From NCBI RefSeq assembly GCF_022603395.1, contig NZ_JAIBKA010000001.1, positions 1 to 64,000 on the forward strand: 64,000 nt of DNA. Direction: 5' to 3'. Below, in pieces: positions 51,037 to 59,529 of the stretch. Made by a program: the position numbers and the translations under genes. The DNA is from Desulfoferrobacter suflitae. Lineage in GTDB: Bacteria; Desulfobacterota; Syntrophobacteria; Syntrophobacterales; Syntrophobacteraceae. Below the pieces are notes generated by a model that did not search any database, had not been told where the DNA came from, and worked only from the letters and a program-made list of their open reading frames with translations. Position 1 is the stretch's first letter, and each line of letters begins with the position of its first letter.

Positions 51037-51072
51037 ATGACCACGACACTCACGAACAATCGGTATTTTTAA
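51037..51072 (+). CDS. 11-residue leader ORF coupled to the STAND gene
   Basis: ATG-led frame encoding MTTTLTNNRYF with AAGGAG 9 bases upstream. Its TAA is followed at once by the ATG of the STAND gene (TAAATG), while that ATG has no ribosome site of its own. This is the layout expected for translational coupling or reinitiation. Conserved meaning is untested. Confidence 0.55.
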   Translation: MTTTLTNNRYF

Positions 51073-54000
51073 ATGCATCTTAGCGCAACAGAGCTGGAAA
51101 ACCTGAAAAACCTGAAACGAGAATTGCAGCTGGAGGATAGGCCGTCCAGATTAGAAAACTTGGCGGCTGCCTTGCTCGGACGGCTTCTTGACGTGCCGAT
51201 CGCGGTAGCTAAGTCCGGATTTCAGCACGGGGGAGATGCCGGTCCAGCTGGTCAACAAGGCCGGCGATTCCGGGTGGAGTGCAAGAAATACAGCGACGCG
51301 ACTAGCTTAAGTGACCGGGAACTCCTTGGTGAGATCGACCATGCGCTGGCGCGAGATGAGGCGATCGAGGCCTGGTTTCTCATTGCCACACGCAGCGTCC
51401 CCGAGCAACTCGCACAGGATCTGCGCCAAAAGGGTGAAAGGATCGGGGTGCCCGTCGTAATTGTTGATTGGAAAGATAATGAACTCGGCTCTCTAGCAAC
51501 ATTATGCGCGTACGACCCTGACTTAGTTGGTGAGCAGTACTCGGAAAAGGCCGCCGCACTTGCTCGTTTGCTGCGACCATTTGCTGACAATGCCTTATCC
51601 ATGTTGCGTCGAGACCTGCAATCCTGGCACCTTGGCTTTGAGATGTTGCTAAGGCGGTCGCACGAAGTGCTCGATAAAATTTGGCACTCTCCCCGAGAAT
51701 CAAATGCAAAATTCGGACAAGACGCCGCCGGAGGGGCTCAATCTAGCAGGGTAAGACGAACAGCGGTATATGAAGCACTCAGTGAGTGGTGGAGTGGGAC
51801 GGCCCAAACGGATGCACCAGCAAGTATCATTGGATGGGACGGCGTCGGCAAAACTTGGGCTGCCCTAGACTGGCTAGTAGACAACAAAGAAGCACTGCCG
51901 GTTGCTCTCGTAGTGCCCTCTTCTGCTGTAGCCGCCCTCTCGGGTGCCTCGGAAATCAGCGTAAAGCGTTTTCTTGCGGACCAACTCTTCGAGTTGACTG
52001 GTGTGCGGGATTCCGAGCACTGGCTGCGTCGGCTGGATAACTTGCTCAAGCGACCGATTGAGGAGGGGCCTGTTCTAACTGTTTTCTTCGATGGTCTGAA
52101 TCAGGAGCCCTCTATTCCTTGGCTTTCGCTCTTAAAGGTCTTGCAGGGCGAAATTTTCTCAGGACGGGTGCGAGTAATCGTCAGCACCCGCAATCATCAC
52201 TTTGATGATAAGTTGTCAAAGCTACGAAGTCTCATAATGCCGGCTGTACCAATAGTCGTGAACATATACGACGCCGCGCCAGGGGGCGAGCTCGACCAAA
52301 TGCTGCGATTCGAAGGGCTTGATCGGACCGATCTGCATCCAGACCTAATTGAGCTCGCGCGCACGCCTCGTCTCTTCAAACTGGTGATAAAGTTCCGCGA
52401 TCGGCTTGTAGAGGCAGGCCAGGTGACTGTGCATAGGCTAATCTGGGAATACGGGCGTGACACCCTCGGAGAGCGAGCTCAAAGATCATTCAGCGAAGCC
52501 GACTGGCGAGCTTGGCTACAGGAGGTTGCCCAGAGACATCTCGCCGGTATACAGGAATTTACCATCAAATCTCTGGGTGAGATGGCAAACCGTCCGGACC
52601 TCTCAGAACGCGAGGTTTATGCTAGGCTCAGTGACATCATTGACAGCCGGTTTACCGTACCTGGTCCGTCAGGTAATCTGCAACTCACGCCCACACTTGT
52701 CGCACATGCGCTTGGTGCAGCACTTTTGGCCCATTTGGATATAATGGCAGAATCAACATTTGCGGCACTCGATGCCGAGCTTATGCAGTGGCTGGATCCC
52801 ATCGCGGGTTTCGATCAACGTTCGGAAATCTTGCGGGCGGCAGTTTCGATACTGGTAGAACGGGGAAGTCCCACAGTATCTGCATTGCCTGGGGTTCTCG
52901 TTACAGCGTGGCTGCAAACCCAGAACATAACCGACTGCCATCGGCTGGAACTCGCCAGTCTAGCTGCAAATCTTACCGGTGCTCTACTTGATGCGGTCGA
53001 ACACTCGCGTGGTCAGACTCAAGCATCCGCCAGATTATGGGCCATCAATGCGTTGCGTTCCATACCGCGAAAGGACACAGCAGCTCTTGATATAATCATC
53101 AAACGGGCACGCCATTGGCTCAGCATCGTCTCTCGTGATGTCAATCCGCGTGGCGAGACCAATGCTGAATTCGAAGCGAGTCGCTCCGACCGGCTCAGAA
53201 GTCGAATCGGGATGGATGCTTCGAGGCGGATCACGGTCGTTGGGGTTGATCTCAAACTCGTAGATTGCAATGATCGCGGGCCTCAATCCACGATACCTTC
53301 GATCCTTGAAGGTTTCCCATTGGCTCAGGCACAGTCGGTTTTTGAAGTCACGGCGGTTGCATTAGCTGTTAGAGGTCGCAGTGAGATCTGGGATGGAATA
53401 AGATGGCTCTGCCTGCTTAACGAAACCGATCCAGACGAGACAGCGGCGGCCTTACGCCACCTGTCAGAAGTGGTCCGCCTCCGAAAGCCGGAATCAGGCG
53501 TGCATCCGGACCTTCCGGCACGTGTAGCCGCACTTTTGCTGTGGCTGAGCGGACAGGAGCAAGACGAGGATGCCGCAACGTCGATTGATCCCGGGATTGA
53601 CCATCCGCTGACCTATGAAAAGGATTACCTGCCAAGGCCCTGTCGCAGTTTTTTCCCGCTGGAGCGACGGCATGCAAAGGCAGCGCTTGAAGACACGGAA
53701 ATGCCATTGCATGTGCGCGTGCAGCGGTCCAGCGAGCTGTGGTTCGATCCAACCTTTGAACCGCCAGCTGCCCTTGTTAAGGAGGTTCGGGAGGCAGCAG
53801 CCGGAGTTGATGTCGAGAAGCTGAGCCGGCACGGCTCACATACTATTGAGGATCACGTCTTCGAACAACTGGAACCGGTAATCGCCCGATGCGCGCCAGA
53901 TCAGCTAGCCGATCTAATCCGCGGCAAAATGCAAAGCATTGCGACGTCTCCGGCGGAATCTCGCTATTGGAGCGCGATCCAGGTAACCGATCATTTCTTG

Positions 54001-55758
54001 CTGGCAGGGGAAGCGGAAGCCGAAGCAGCGCGAGTGTTGCGGTCAAGCGGTACCGAATCGGATGCCAGTCGAGAATTCTATGCAGCCAGCAAACTCCTCA
54101 TGTTGGAGCTTCAGGATCTGGATGCGCGGGCCCAAATCGATGCACTGATTCGAGCAGATCTCAGATCTTTCCTCACAGACGTGAAAGAGATCTTAGATAC
54201 TCCCACGAAGGATGATGCCGACGCGCTAATCGCTCGTTATGCCGGTGGCTCGCCCAAGCAGCAGCAAGATCTTCTCATCCTGCTGTCGATTCATCCGATC
54301 GATTTCAGCAATAACGCCTGGTTGTGGATCGAAGGCTTTGCAAAGGAGGAAAACCGTGAGCTACGTAGCTTTGCGTTCCGCGCACTGACAGCCAGTGATG
54401 TGCTCCGCTTCGGACGGACGCTTGCAACAGAGGGTTGGTCCTGGAGCCCAGATGCACCTTTGTGGGTAAATCACTATGGTACACAGGCACTTATGGAGGC
54501 CACAAGAGCTCTTCCCTTCGATCAGGTAGTGCCGCGTTTGGCCCCGTGGCGGGTACTGGAAGCTGCCCGCAGACGTGGAGCCGATCCCTCAGAAGTGCGA
54601 CTCGCGGCTAAGGTCTTTGGTCATGTGCTCGCGGCTGATAAGATTGATGCACCCGAACCAGGATCAGCCTTGTTGGTCGACCGCACTGAGGCCAAAGCTT
54701 CACCCTTCACGTTCTCGGTTTTACCGCAATCCACCCAGGAAGGCTCCGATCCTATGGCGGCGCTTAAGGCGGCCATGGATCCCGAGGTACAATTCAAAAC
54801 ACACCGCCGAGCCGCCGAAACCGCTGTTTCTCGCATACGCGAAGCCCGAAGGTCAGGTGCCAGCCTCTACCTAACCGAAGTCAATTCAGAGGATTTTAGC
54901 CCGGTACTGCAGCATGCATCAGATATGGTCGACCACTGGCTTGAGGGCTCGCATGAACTCACGGCTGATTTTAGACGTCGAGTCGCCTTGGCAGAATCAG
55001 CATTTCTTGCGCTGTGCGAGGCCCTCCTCGCTCACGATCCTGGCCGAGGCGTTCAGTTGTGGCGTGCCCTCCTTACATTCATGTCAACCAGATATATCGG
55101 TGCGGCGGATGTGGACGACCTCTTGCACATGGTTTTTCGTGTTCCGGAATCGGAAGCGATAGCCGAACTTCGAAAAGAACTGATCGAGCTGGATCTTTGC
55201 CATACAGATCGGTCCTTGTTGGACATCGCGATTGCAGCCTCCCACAACGGAAAGTCCGACTGGCTCAGAGAGATGGTCGAAGCAGATCAAGCTTCGAATT
55301 TAGTGTGGAAGAGGAAAAGAGGCACGGTGCTTGCCGGATTCAAAGCAAATAATACATTGCCGGTTGAAGGCGCTTGGCCCGAGGGTGAGATCAGGACTGG
55401 TTACGCTGCGCTTGAACAAAAATCAGCACGGTTTCGGTGGATTGAAGCTTGTGCCCGCTACTGGTGGCATGCCTACCTTAAGGCTTCTGATCCAGCTGAA
55501 GCCTACGCAAGCTGGGTCCTATTCCTTCGCTCGGCTGACCGCCGTGCGTGGATATGGATGCGCCAAGACGTTGAAGCCGCAAACGATACCAGTGAGTTTT
55601 TTGAGCTCAAGCTGAGCCATGCCCGGATTAACCGATCCAAGCTGAAGCGCGCCATGCAGAAGCGCACCGAAAAGCTTCAGGAAAATCTCTTCGATCGCAA
55701 AATTGTTGCAGGAGTAGGCCCTTGGGCAAAGGAGCCCGGTTCCGTTTCCTGCTCCTGA
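51073..55758 (+). CDS. Mrr-like nuclease fused to STAND NTPase, putative Avs-like defence protein
   Basis: 1561 residues. Residues 1-160 look like a PD-(D/E)XK nuclease: KSGFQHGGDAG near 47-57, then FRVECKKY near 66-73, giving D-x(n)-E-x-K. A STAND NTPase follows with Walker A GWDGVGKT near 254, Walker B TVFFDGLNQEP near 336 and sensor VIVSTRNHHF near 366, then a winged helix and roughly 1000 residues of helical repeat-like sequence (many ALLL and AAR segments), which would be the target sensor. This is the Avs layout: sensing by repeats, NTP-dependent oligomerisation, nuclease activation. Which Avs type, if any, cannot be told. Translation appears coupled to the leader ORF; no promoter was identified. 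Confidence 0.85.
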   Translation: MHLSATELENLKNLKRELQLEDRPSRLENLAAALLGRLLDVPIAVAKSGFQHGGDAGPAGQQGRRFRVECKKYSDATSLSDRELLGEIDHALARDEAIEAWFLIATRSVPEQLAQDLRQKGERIGVPVVIVDWKDNELGSLATLCAYDPDLVGEQYSEKAAALARLLRPFADNALSMLRRDLQSWHLGFEMLLRRSHEVLDKIWHSPRESNAKFGQDAAGGAQSSRVRRTAVYEALSEWWSGTAQTDAPASIIGWDGVGKTWAALDWLVDNKEALPVALVVPSSAVAALSGASEISVKRFLADQLFELTGVRDSEHWLRRLDNLLKRPIEEGPVLTVFFDGLNQEPSIPWLSLLKVLQGEIFSGRVRVIVSTRNHHFDDKLSKLRSLIMPAVPIVVNIYDAAPGGELDQMLRFEGLDRTDLHPDLIELARTPRLFKLVIKFRDRLVEAGQVTVHRLIWEYGRDTLGERAQRSFSEADWRAWLQEVAQRHLAGIQEFTIKSLGEMANRPDLSEREVYARLSDIIDSRFTVPGPSGNLQLTPTLVAHALGAALLAHLDIMAESTFAALDAELMQWLDPIAGFDQRSEILRAAVSILVERGSPTVSALPGVLVTAWLQTQNITDCHRLELASLAANLTGALLDAVEHSRGQTQASARLWAINALRSIPRKDTAALDIIIKRARHWLSIVSRDVNPRGETNAEFEASRSDRLRSRIGMDASRRITVVGVDLKLVDCNDRGPQSTIPSILEGFPLAQAQSVFEVTAVALAVRGRSEIWDGIRWLCLLNETDPDETAAALRHLSEVVRLRKPESGVHPDLPARVAALLLWLSGQEQDEDAATSIDPGIDHPLTYEKDYLPRPCRSFFPLERRHAKAALEDTEMPLHVRVQRSSELWFDPTFEPPAALVKEVREAAAGVDVEKLSRHGSHTIEDHVFEQLEPVIARCAPDQLADLIRGKMQSIATSPAESRYWSAIQVTDHFLLAGEAEAEAARVLRSSGTESDASREFYAASKLLMLELQDLDARAQIDALIRADLRSFLTDVKEILDTPTKDDADALIARYAGGSPKQQQDLLILLSIHPIDFSNNAWLWIEGFAKEENRELRSFAFRALTASDVLRFGRTLATEGWSWSPDAPLWVNHYGTQALMEATRALPFDQVVPRLAPWRVLEAARRRGADPSEVRLAAKVFGHVLAADKIDAPEPGSALLVDRTEAKASPFTFSVLPQSTQEGSDPMAALKAAMDPEVQFKTHRRAAETAVSRIREARRSGASLYLTEVNSEDFSPVLQHASDMVDHWLEGSHELTADFRRRVALAESAFLALCEALLAHDPGRGVQLWRALLTFMSTRYIGAADVDDLLHMVFRVPESEAIAELRKELIELDLCHTDRSLLDIAIAASHNGKSDWLREMVEADQASNLVWKRKRGTVLAGFKANNTLPVEGAWPEGEIRTGYAALEQKSARFRWIEACARYWWHAYLKASDPAEAYASWVLFLRSADRRAWIWMRQDVEAANDTSEFFELKLSHARINRSKLKRAMQKRTEKLQENLFDRKIVAGVGPWAKEPGSVSCS

Positions 55759-56355
55759 TCAGTGGAGAATATCGAGAGTGGCTTCACCCTCGCGGGCAAG
55801 ATTTGATCTACCCAGCACTTCAACTGAGCCTTCCTCCGGCCACTTTTCGGGATAGCCTACGATTGCTATGGATTCAATTATGCCGTGCAACTTTAAAGGC
55901 CCGGCGTTAAACAGATTGTCACACAAAGCGGCAGGTGACACTCCCCAACCCAAGGTAACATGCGGTCGAAAATTAGCTCCCTTATGCTCGTCAGGCACGT
56001 CATCTCGGAGCATCAACGGAGCTACCAACCCTTCTAACATAGTGTGGAGGCCGGACATGTATTGCAATGCCGATCCGGAGGCCGTCAGTTCAAGCCAGCA
56101 CAGTGAGGGAGATACCGGAACTGGACCTACGAGTAAAACGTCCAGTTGGTGGAAAGCGGCCGTGCTTTTCTTTGTCTGGTACAACAGACTGTGAATTCCA
56201 TTGGAATTGGCCCAAAATGGACCCCGGAGCGTAACGTGGATGGGAAACCGGAGAGCCAAGCTGTCTCCGGTGCAAACCGAGAGAACCTGTTGATAGGTTC
56301 GGATTAGCTCAGCAGTAGAGTGATCAATGAGGCCAAAAATGGCATATCTTTTCAC
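55759..56355 (-). CDS. 2H phosphoesterase-like protein
   Basis: 198 residues with the two His-x-Thr motifs of the 2H superfamily: FPIHVTLRGPF near residue 40 and FRPHVTLGWG near 130. Relatives include 2'-5' RNA ligase LigT and enzymes that open cyclic 2',3'-phosphates or 2'-5' linkages; some protect against or regulate nucleotide signals. GTG start assumed (MKRY). It follows the nucleotidyltransferase by 13 bases in a three-gene minus-strand operon and converges exactly on the STAND gene, whose stop is adjacent. Confidence 0.8.
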   Translation of the reverse strand: MKRYAIFGLIDHSTAELIRTYQQVLSVCTGDSLALRFPIHVTLRGPFWANSNGIHSLLYQTKKSTAAFHQLDVLLVGPVPVSPSLCWLELTASGSALQYMSGLHTMLEGLVAPLMLRDDVPDEHKGANFRPHVTLGWGVSPAALCDNLFNAGPLKLHGIIESIAIVGYPEKWPEEGSVEVLGRSNLAREGEATLDILH

Positions 56356-56368
56356 TGCGCCAATAATT

Positions 56369-57451
56369 TTAGAATATCAGGTACTCGAAGAAACGTTCGG
56401 ACCAAATTCCTCGGCGTCTGAGAACGAATCGGAGTAATTCGGCGATAAGCGCATCCGAATTCGCTTTCAAATCGGCATACTGTGCTTTGAGATATCTCTC
56501 GCCATAGTGTTTTTCAGGATCTTCCTCCGAAGCGATGTGCAATAGCTCTCTAACTCCCTCGTCATTCAACCTTGACAGAAAGACATTGTATAACCCTGAA
56601 ACTCGAGGAAAGCTCCAATCAAGGTTTTCATGATAGACGTGTGCAATTCTTTCCAGTGGTGTGAGATACAGCCTGTCTTTTAGCCATTGTACTTTGTCAG
56701 TTCGTTCTTTACTCGCCTCACCAAGCAAAAACAATAAACCGCTGTACATGATCAAGCGGCTGTGGCGAAGTTTGATGTTTCGTATCGGCCACTTTTGCTT
56801 GTCGTTTTCAAAGTCCCACTGGTAATTGACGCACAGTGCTCTGAAATACCTGAGGAGATCGTTCAGTAGAAAAGCCCATTCCTTACGGGGATCAACCTCG
56901 ACATACCGGCGTGCGTAGCGGCGAACGATGCCATCGATCAAGGTTTTGTATTCTTCTTCATGCAGTAGCGGCTGGGATTCAAGTAATAGCAGAAGCCTTT
57001 TGCCAAAAATTCGCAGCTCTTCGATGGCGCTCCCCACTTCTGGGCCGCATAGTTGCCCCTCTGAGCAGGGTGTTGAGAATACCCCTGTTTTCTTGGGTTC
57101 TGTCAAGCCAAGCGGGGTTAAGGCTGTCCAAACGCTGTTGAACGCCTTCCAAGCCGTATCTGAGTTTAGATCTGCTCCGTCCTTGAGAACAATGATCAGG
57201 TCTGCATCGGATAGCTGTGAGGCCTCCATACGTCCCAGCGATCCCGCTGCTGCGACTGTACGGACTGCGTTGTGCATTTCTGCCCCAGAGAGGGTGTCCC
57301 GAATTTTCGATATGGAGTCCTGTGAGGTCTTCCAATTTTCTTCGATTGCAGAGTACCTGGATATGTCAACGAATTCCATTCCCCATTGCCGTTGGTAGGC
57401 ATAGCTTTTAGGAAATCCGCTTACTCCTTGCCCATTTGAAACTTCGGCCAT
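56369..57451 (-). CDS. Nucleotidyltransferase-fold protein
   Basis: 360 residues. AAAGSLGRMEASQLSDADLI near residues 67-86 carries the nucleotidyltransferase signature G-S-x-G-R ... D-x-D; the third acid may be in EWAFLLNDLLR. The rest is helical (HEENLDWSF, KAQYADLKANSDAL) with an aromatic end. The layout recalls GlnD/DUF294-type nucleotidyltransferases. The start overlaps the phosphatase gene by 31 bases, so translation is linked. Substrate unknown; with the two phosphoesterases it suggests a make-and-break nucleotide reaction. Confidence 0.75.
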   Translation of the reverse strand: MAEVSNGQGVSGFPKSYAYQRQWGMEFVDISRYSAIEENWKTSQDSISKIRDTLSGAEMHNAVRTVAAAGSLGRMEASQLSDADLIIVLKDGADLNSDTAWKAFNSVWTALTPLGLTEPKKTGVFSTPCSEGQLCGPEVGSAIEELRIFGKRLLLLLESQPLLHEEEYKTLIDGIVRRYARRYVEVDPRKEWAFLLNDLLRYFRALCVNYQWDFENDKQKWPIRNIKLRHSRLIMYSGLLFLLGEASKERTDKVQWLKDRLYLTPLERIAHVYHENLDWSFPRVSGLYNVFLSRLNDEGVRELLHIASEEDPEKHYGERYLKAQYADLKANSDALIAELLRFVLRRRGIWSERFFEYLIF

Positions 57452-58167
57452 GCGAAACGACTCCAGTCGTACTTGATGACATCACCGTTTCGGAAAGATC
57501 GATTCAGCACGGTGACAGGGTTTGTCTCTTCCTTTAAAATACCTTCCATTATCCTCATAGGACCCATATGGGATGAAATGAGTATCCGCCTTGCTCCGGT
57601 TCTTTGGACCAACTCAAAAAGGTCGGTCAAGAAGCTCAGCACCTTTTCGGTAACAGCAAGATAGCTCTCTCCTCCCGGGGGGGAATATGCCAAGTTGCCG
57701 GCTGCATATTCGGGCAGGGATCGGGAAGGCCGAAGCTCCAATTCACCCAAACCTCTCTCGTTCAGTCGCGGGTCCTCTTCACATTTGGTAACCCGCACTC
57801 GGCCCGCTTCCAGTGCCAACCGAAGCGTCTCCTTTGACCTTTTCAACTTCGAGCTGAACGCAAAGTCATAATGAGGAGATAGCTTAATTCCCGCCTGCTT
57901 AGCCTGGATTCTACCCCGTTCCGTCAGCGGAACGTCTCGCGCTCCAGTGACCAATTTCTCAACGTTTGCAACTGTCTCCCCATGGCGAATGATGTGAAGA
58001 TCCACAGGATGTGGCAACCGCACCGGTATATGAGCAGCAGCGGGGCACAAGGAGCTTGCCGGGTTACTGGTTTGGAAAGGCCAAAACGCGTGTTGGGGAA
58101 AACTATTTGGGAGTAACATTTCAACCTCAGGTCGTGCTTGAACACCTATTCTCGAGATCAAATCCAT
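57421..58167 (-). CDS. Histidine phosphatase family protein
   Basis: 248 residues. LHIIRHGETVANVEKLVTG near residue 57 is the RHG motif (phosphate-binding Arg-His), with LTERGRIQAKQAG near 81, RLNERGLGELELR near 136 and the second His in ILISSHMGPM near 197. All catalytic residues are present, so activity on a phosphomonoester is likely. The first 50 residues are an unusual Pro/Ala-rich extension; a later start near residue 18 is possible. It opens the operon with the nucleotidyltransferase and the 2H phosphoesterase. Confidence 0.82.
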   Translation of the reverse strand: MDLISRIGVQARPEVEMLLPNSFPQHAFWPFQTSNPASSLCPAAAHIPVRLPHPVDLHIIRHGETVANVEKLVTGARDVPLTERGRIQAKQAGIKLSPHYDFAFSSKLKRSKETLRLALEAGRVRVTKCEEDPRLNERGLGELELRPSRSLPEYAAGNLAYSPPGGESYLAVTEKVLSFLTDLFELVQRTGARRILISSHMGPMRIMEGILKEETNPVTVLNRSFRNGDVIKYDWSRFAWPKFQMGKE

Positions 58168-58318
58168 ATCACACTAATAACACAGATTAAAGATAATTTC
58201 ATGCCTCGCCGTAATATTCCTAAGCTCTAATCGTTGTATTCTGTGTTGCCCCTCTTCCGGCCGTCGACGGACATTCTAAGCCGCCTCTTTGATTCCCTGA
58301 CGGCCCTCCCAAGGTCCA

Positions 58319-59047
58319 CTACAATCTAACCCAACCCGGGACTCTCCCATCAGCTTTTCCCGTTTCCAGATTCAGTCGCCGATAGTTAGGCTCCAGTCGT
58401 CCGACCAGCTTCCAGAACTCCATGGAATGGCCGTGGTGCACTGTGTGACAAAGCTCGTGAATCATCACATACCGGACCTCGGGTGCGGTTAAGAAGAGCA
58501 GCGCGGCGTTCAAACTGAGCGTGCCCCTGGTCGAGTAGCTTCCCCACCGGCTTTTCTGTGTCCTTATCTGGACCTTGGCTGCCTGTAACCCGCTCTCAGC
58601 GCTGAGCCTTTCCAGCCACGGAAGCAGTATTCTTTGGCCCTGGTCCCGCAGCCATTGCTTCAACAAATAGCTGCAATTTGCGTGACCTGAAGTGTCGCCG
58701 GTGATCTCAATTTCGCGACTGTCCAAATCCGAGGTTAACCTCAGACGGCCGTCTTGCCATTCAGAGTAGCGCACGCGCCAACACTCCCCATTGGCTTGAA
58801 AATATATCTCTCTCGGAAGCAGATTCTCGGGGCTGCCGAGCGATTCGTCCAATGCCTTTTCTCCCAAATGCCGCTCGATCCATTTGCGGTTATCCGCAAG
58901 TATTTGGCTGATTCTGCTCCTGTCAAAGCCCTTGGGCACCGTCAGCACCAGGCCGCAGTCCGGCATAAGGCGCAGCAGGACCCGTTTGGCTCTTGCGCTT
59001 TCTTTGACGATATAAGCTGGGTTCCAGCTCTTCGAGTTACTTGTCAT
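58319..59047 (-). CDS. YgjP-like zinc metallopeptidase (DUF45)
   Basis: 242 residues. HELCHTVHHGHSMEFW near residue 197 is the zinc site (H-E-x-x-H, then a further His), preceded by KSRWGSYSTRGTLSLNAALL, the conserved YgjP/DUF45 block. It acts as a presumed cytosolic metallopeptidase; relatives often sit beside restriction genes. It lies on the same strand as and downstream of the DUF499 operon. Confidence 0.85.
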   Translation of the reverse strand: MTSNSKSWNPAYIVKESARAKRVLLRLMPDCGLVLTVPKGFDRSRISQILADNRKWIERHLGEKALDESLGSPENLLPREIYFQANGECWRVRYSEWQDGRLRLTSDLDSREIEITGDTSGHANCSYLLKQWLRDQGQRILLPWLERLSAESGLQAAKVQIRTQKSRWGSYSTRGTLSLNAALLFLTAPEVRYVMIHELCHTVHHGHSMEFWKLVGRLEPNYRRLNLETGKADGRVPGWVRL

Positions 59048-59149
59048 TGGCTTACCATACGCGCTATTGCGCCATGTCGCTGCACCCTCTTTTTGATGGT
59101 AAATAGTCCATGCCAGGCGAAGAGGAAACCGCGCTCCAGGGCTATGCCC

Positions 59150-59386
59150 TTAAGCGTTGCTAGATGCCTCGAAGGCTTCTTTTATTACTTCCGTCAGAAT
59201 TTCTTTACTTTTCTCTATTTCCCCGGGCTGCAAGCGGATACGATATCGTCCCCAACGAGTATCGTAATCCATGACATCGAGTCCGGCATTTTCCAGCTTT
59301 TCTTGAATTTCCCTGGAATTCCTCAACCGTGGCTCGAACCTTATGAAACCTTTTTGGGTCGGAATATTATGAAGTTGTTCGGCTGA
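59150..59386 (-). pseudogene. Remnant of a small protein gene
   Basis: A 78-codon minus-strand frame, opened by a stop and lacking an ATG near its beginning, has convincing protein character: EQLHNIPTQKGFIRFEPRLR, then EIQEKLENAGLDVMDYDTRW and GRYRIRLQPGEIEKSKEIL. The Y-D-T-R-W-G-R-Y-R-I-R block looks conserved. Probably the C-terminal end of a lost gene or one with a missed start. Confidence 0.4.
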
Positions 59387-59529
59387 CTATTTTTGGTCAG
59401 GCCAATATAAAACTTATTGCATTGTGCTCCAAAAAGGACCAAATTGCTAGGCTCTTAGAAAAGCTGGTAAGCTACATGCTTTAATTAGGATTTGCATCGC
59501 GCAAAATGCCGTACTTCTGTATTTGACCT

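Noticed and set aside
50831..51040. 69-codon frame before the STAND leader
   Set aside because: No ribosome site or motif and it overlaps the leader's ribosome site; probably chance.
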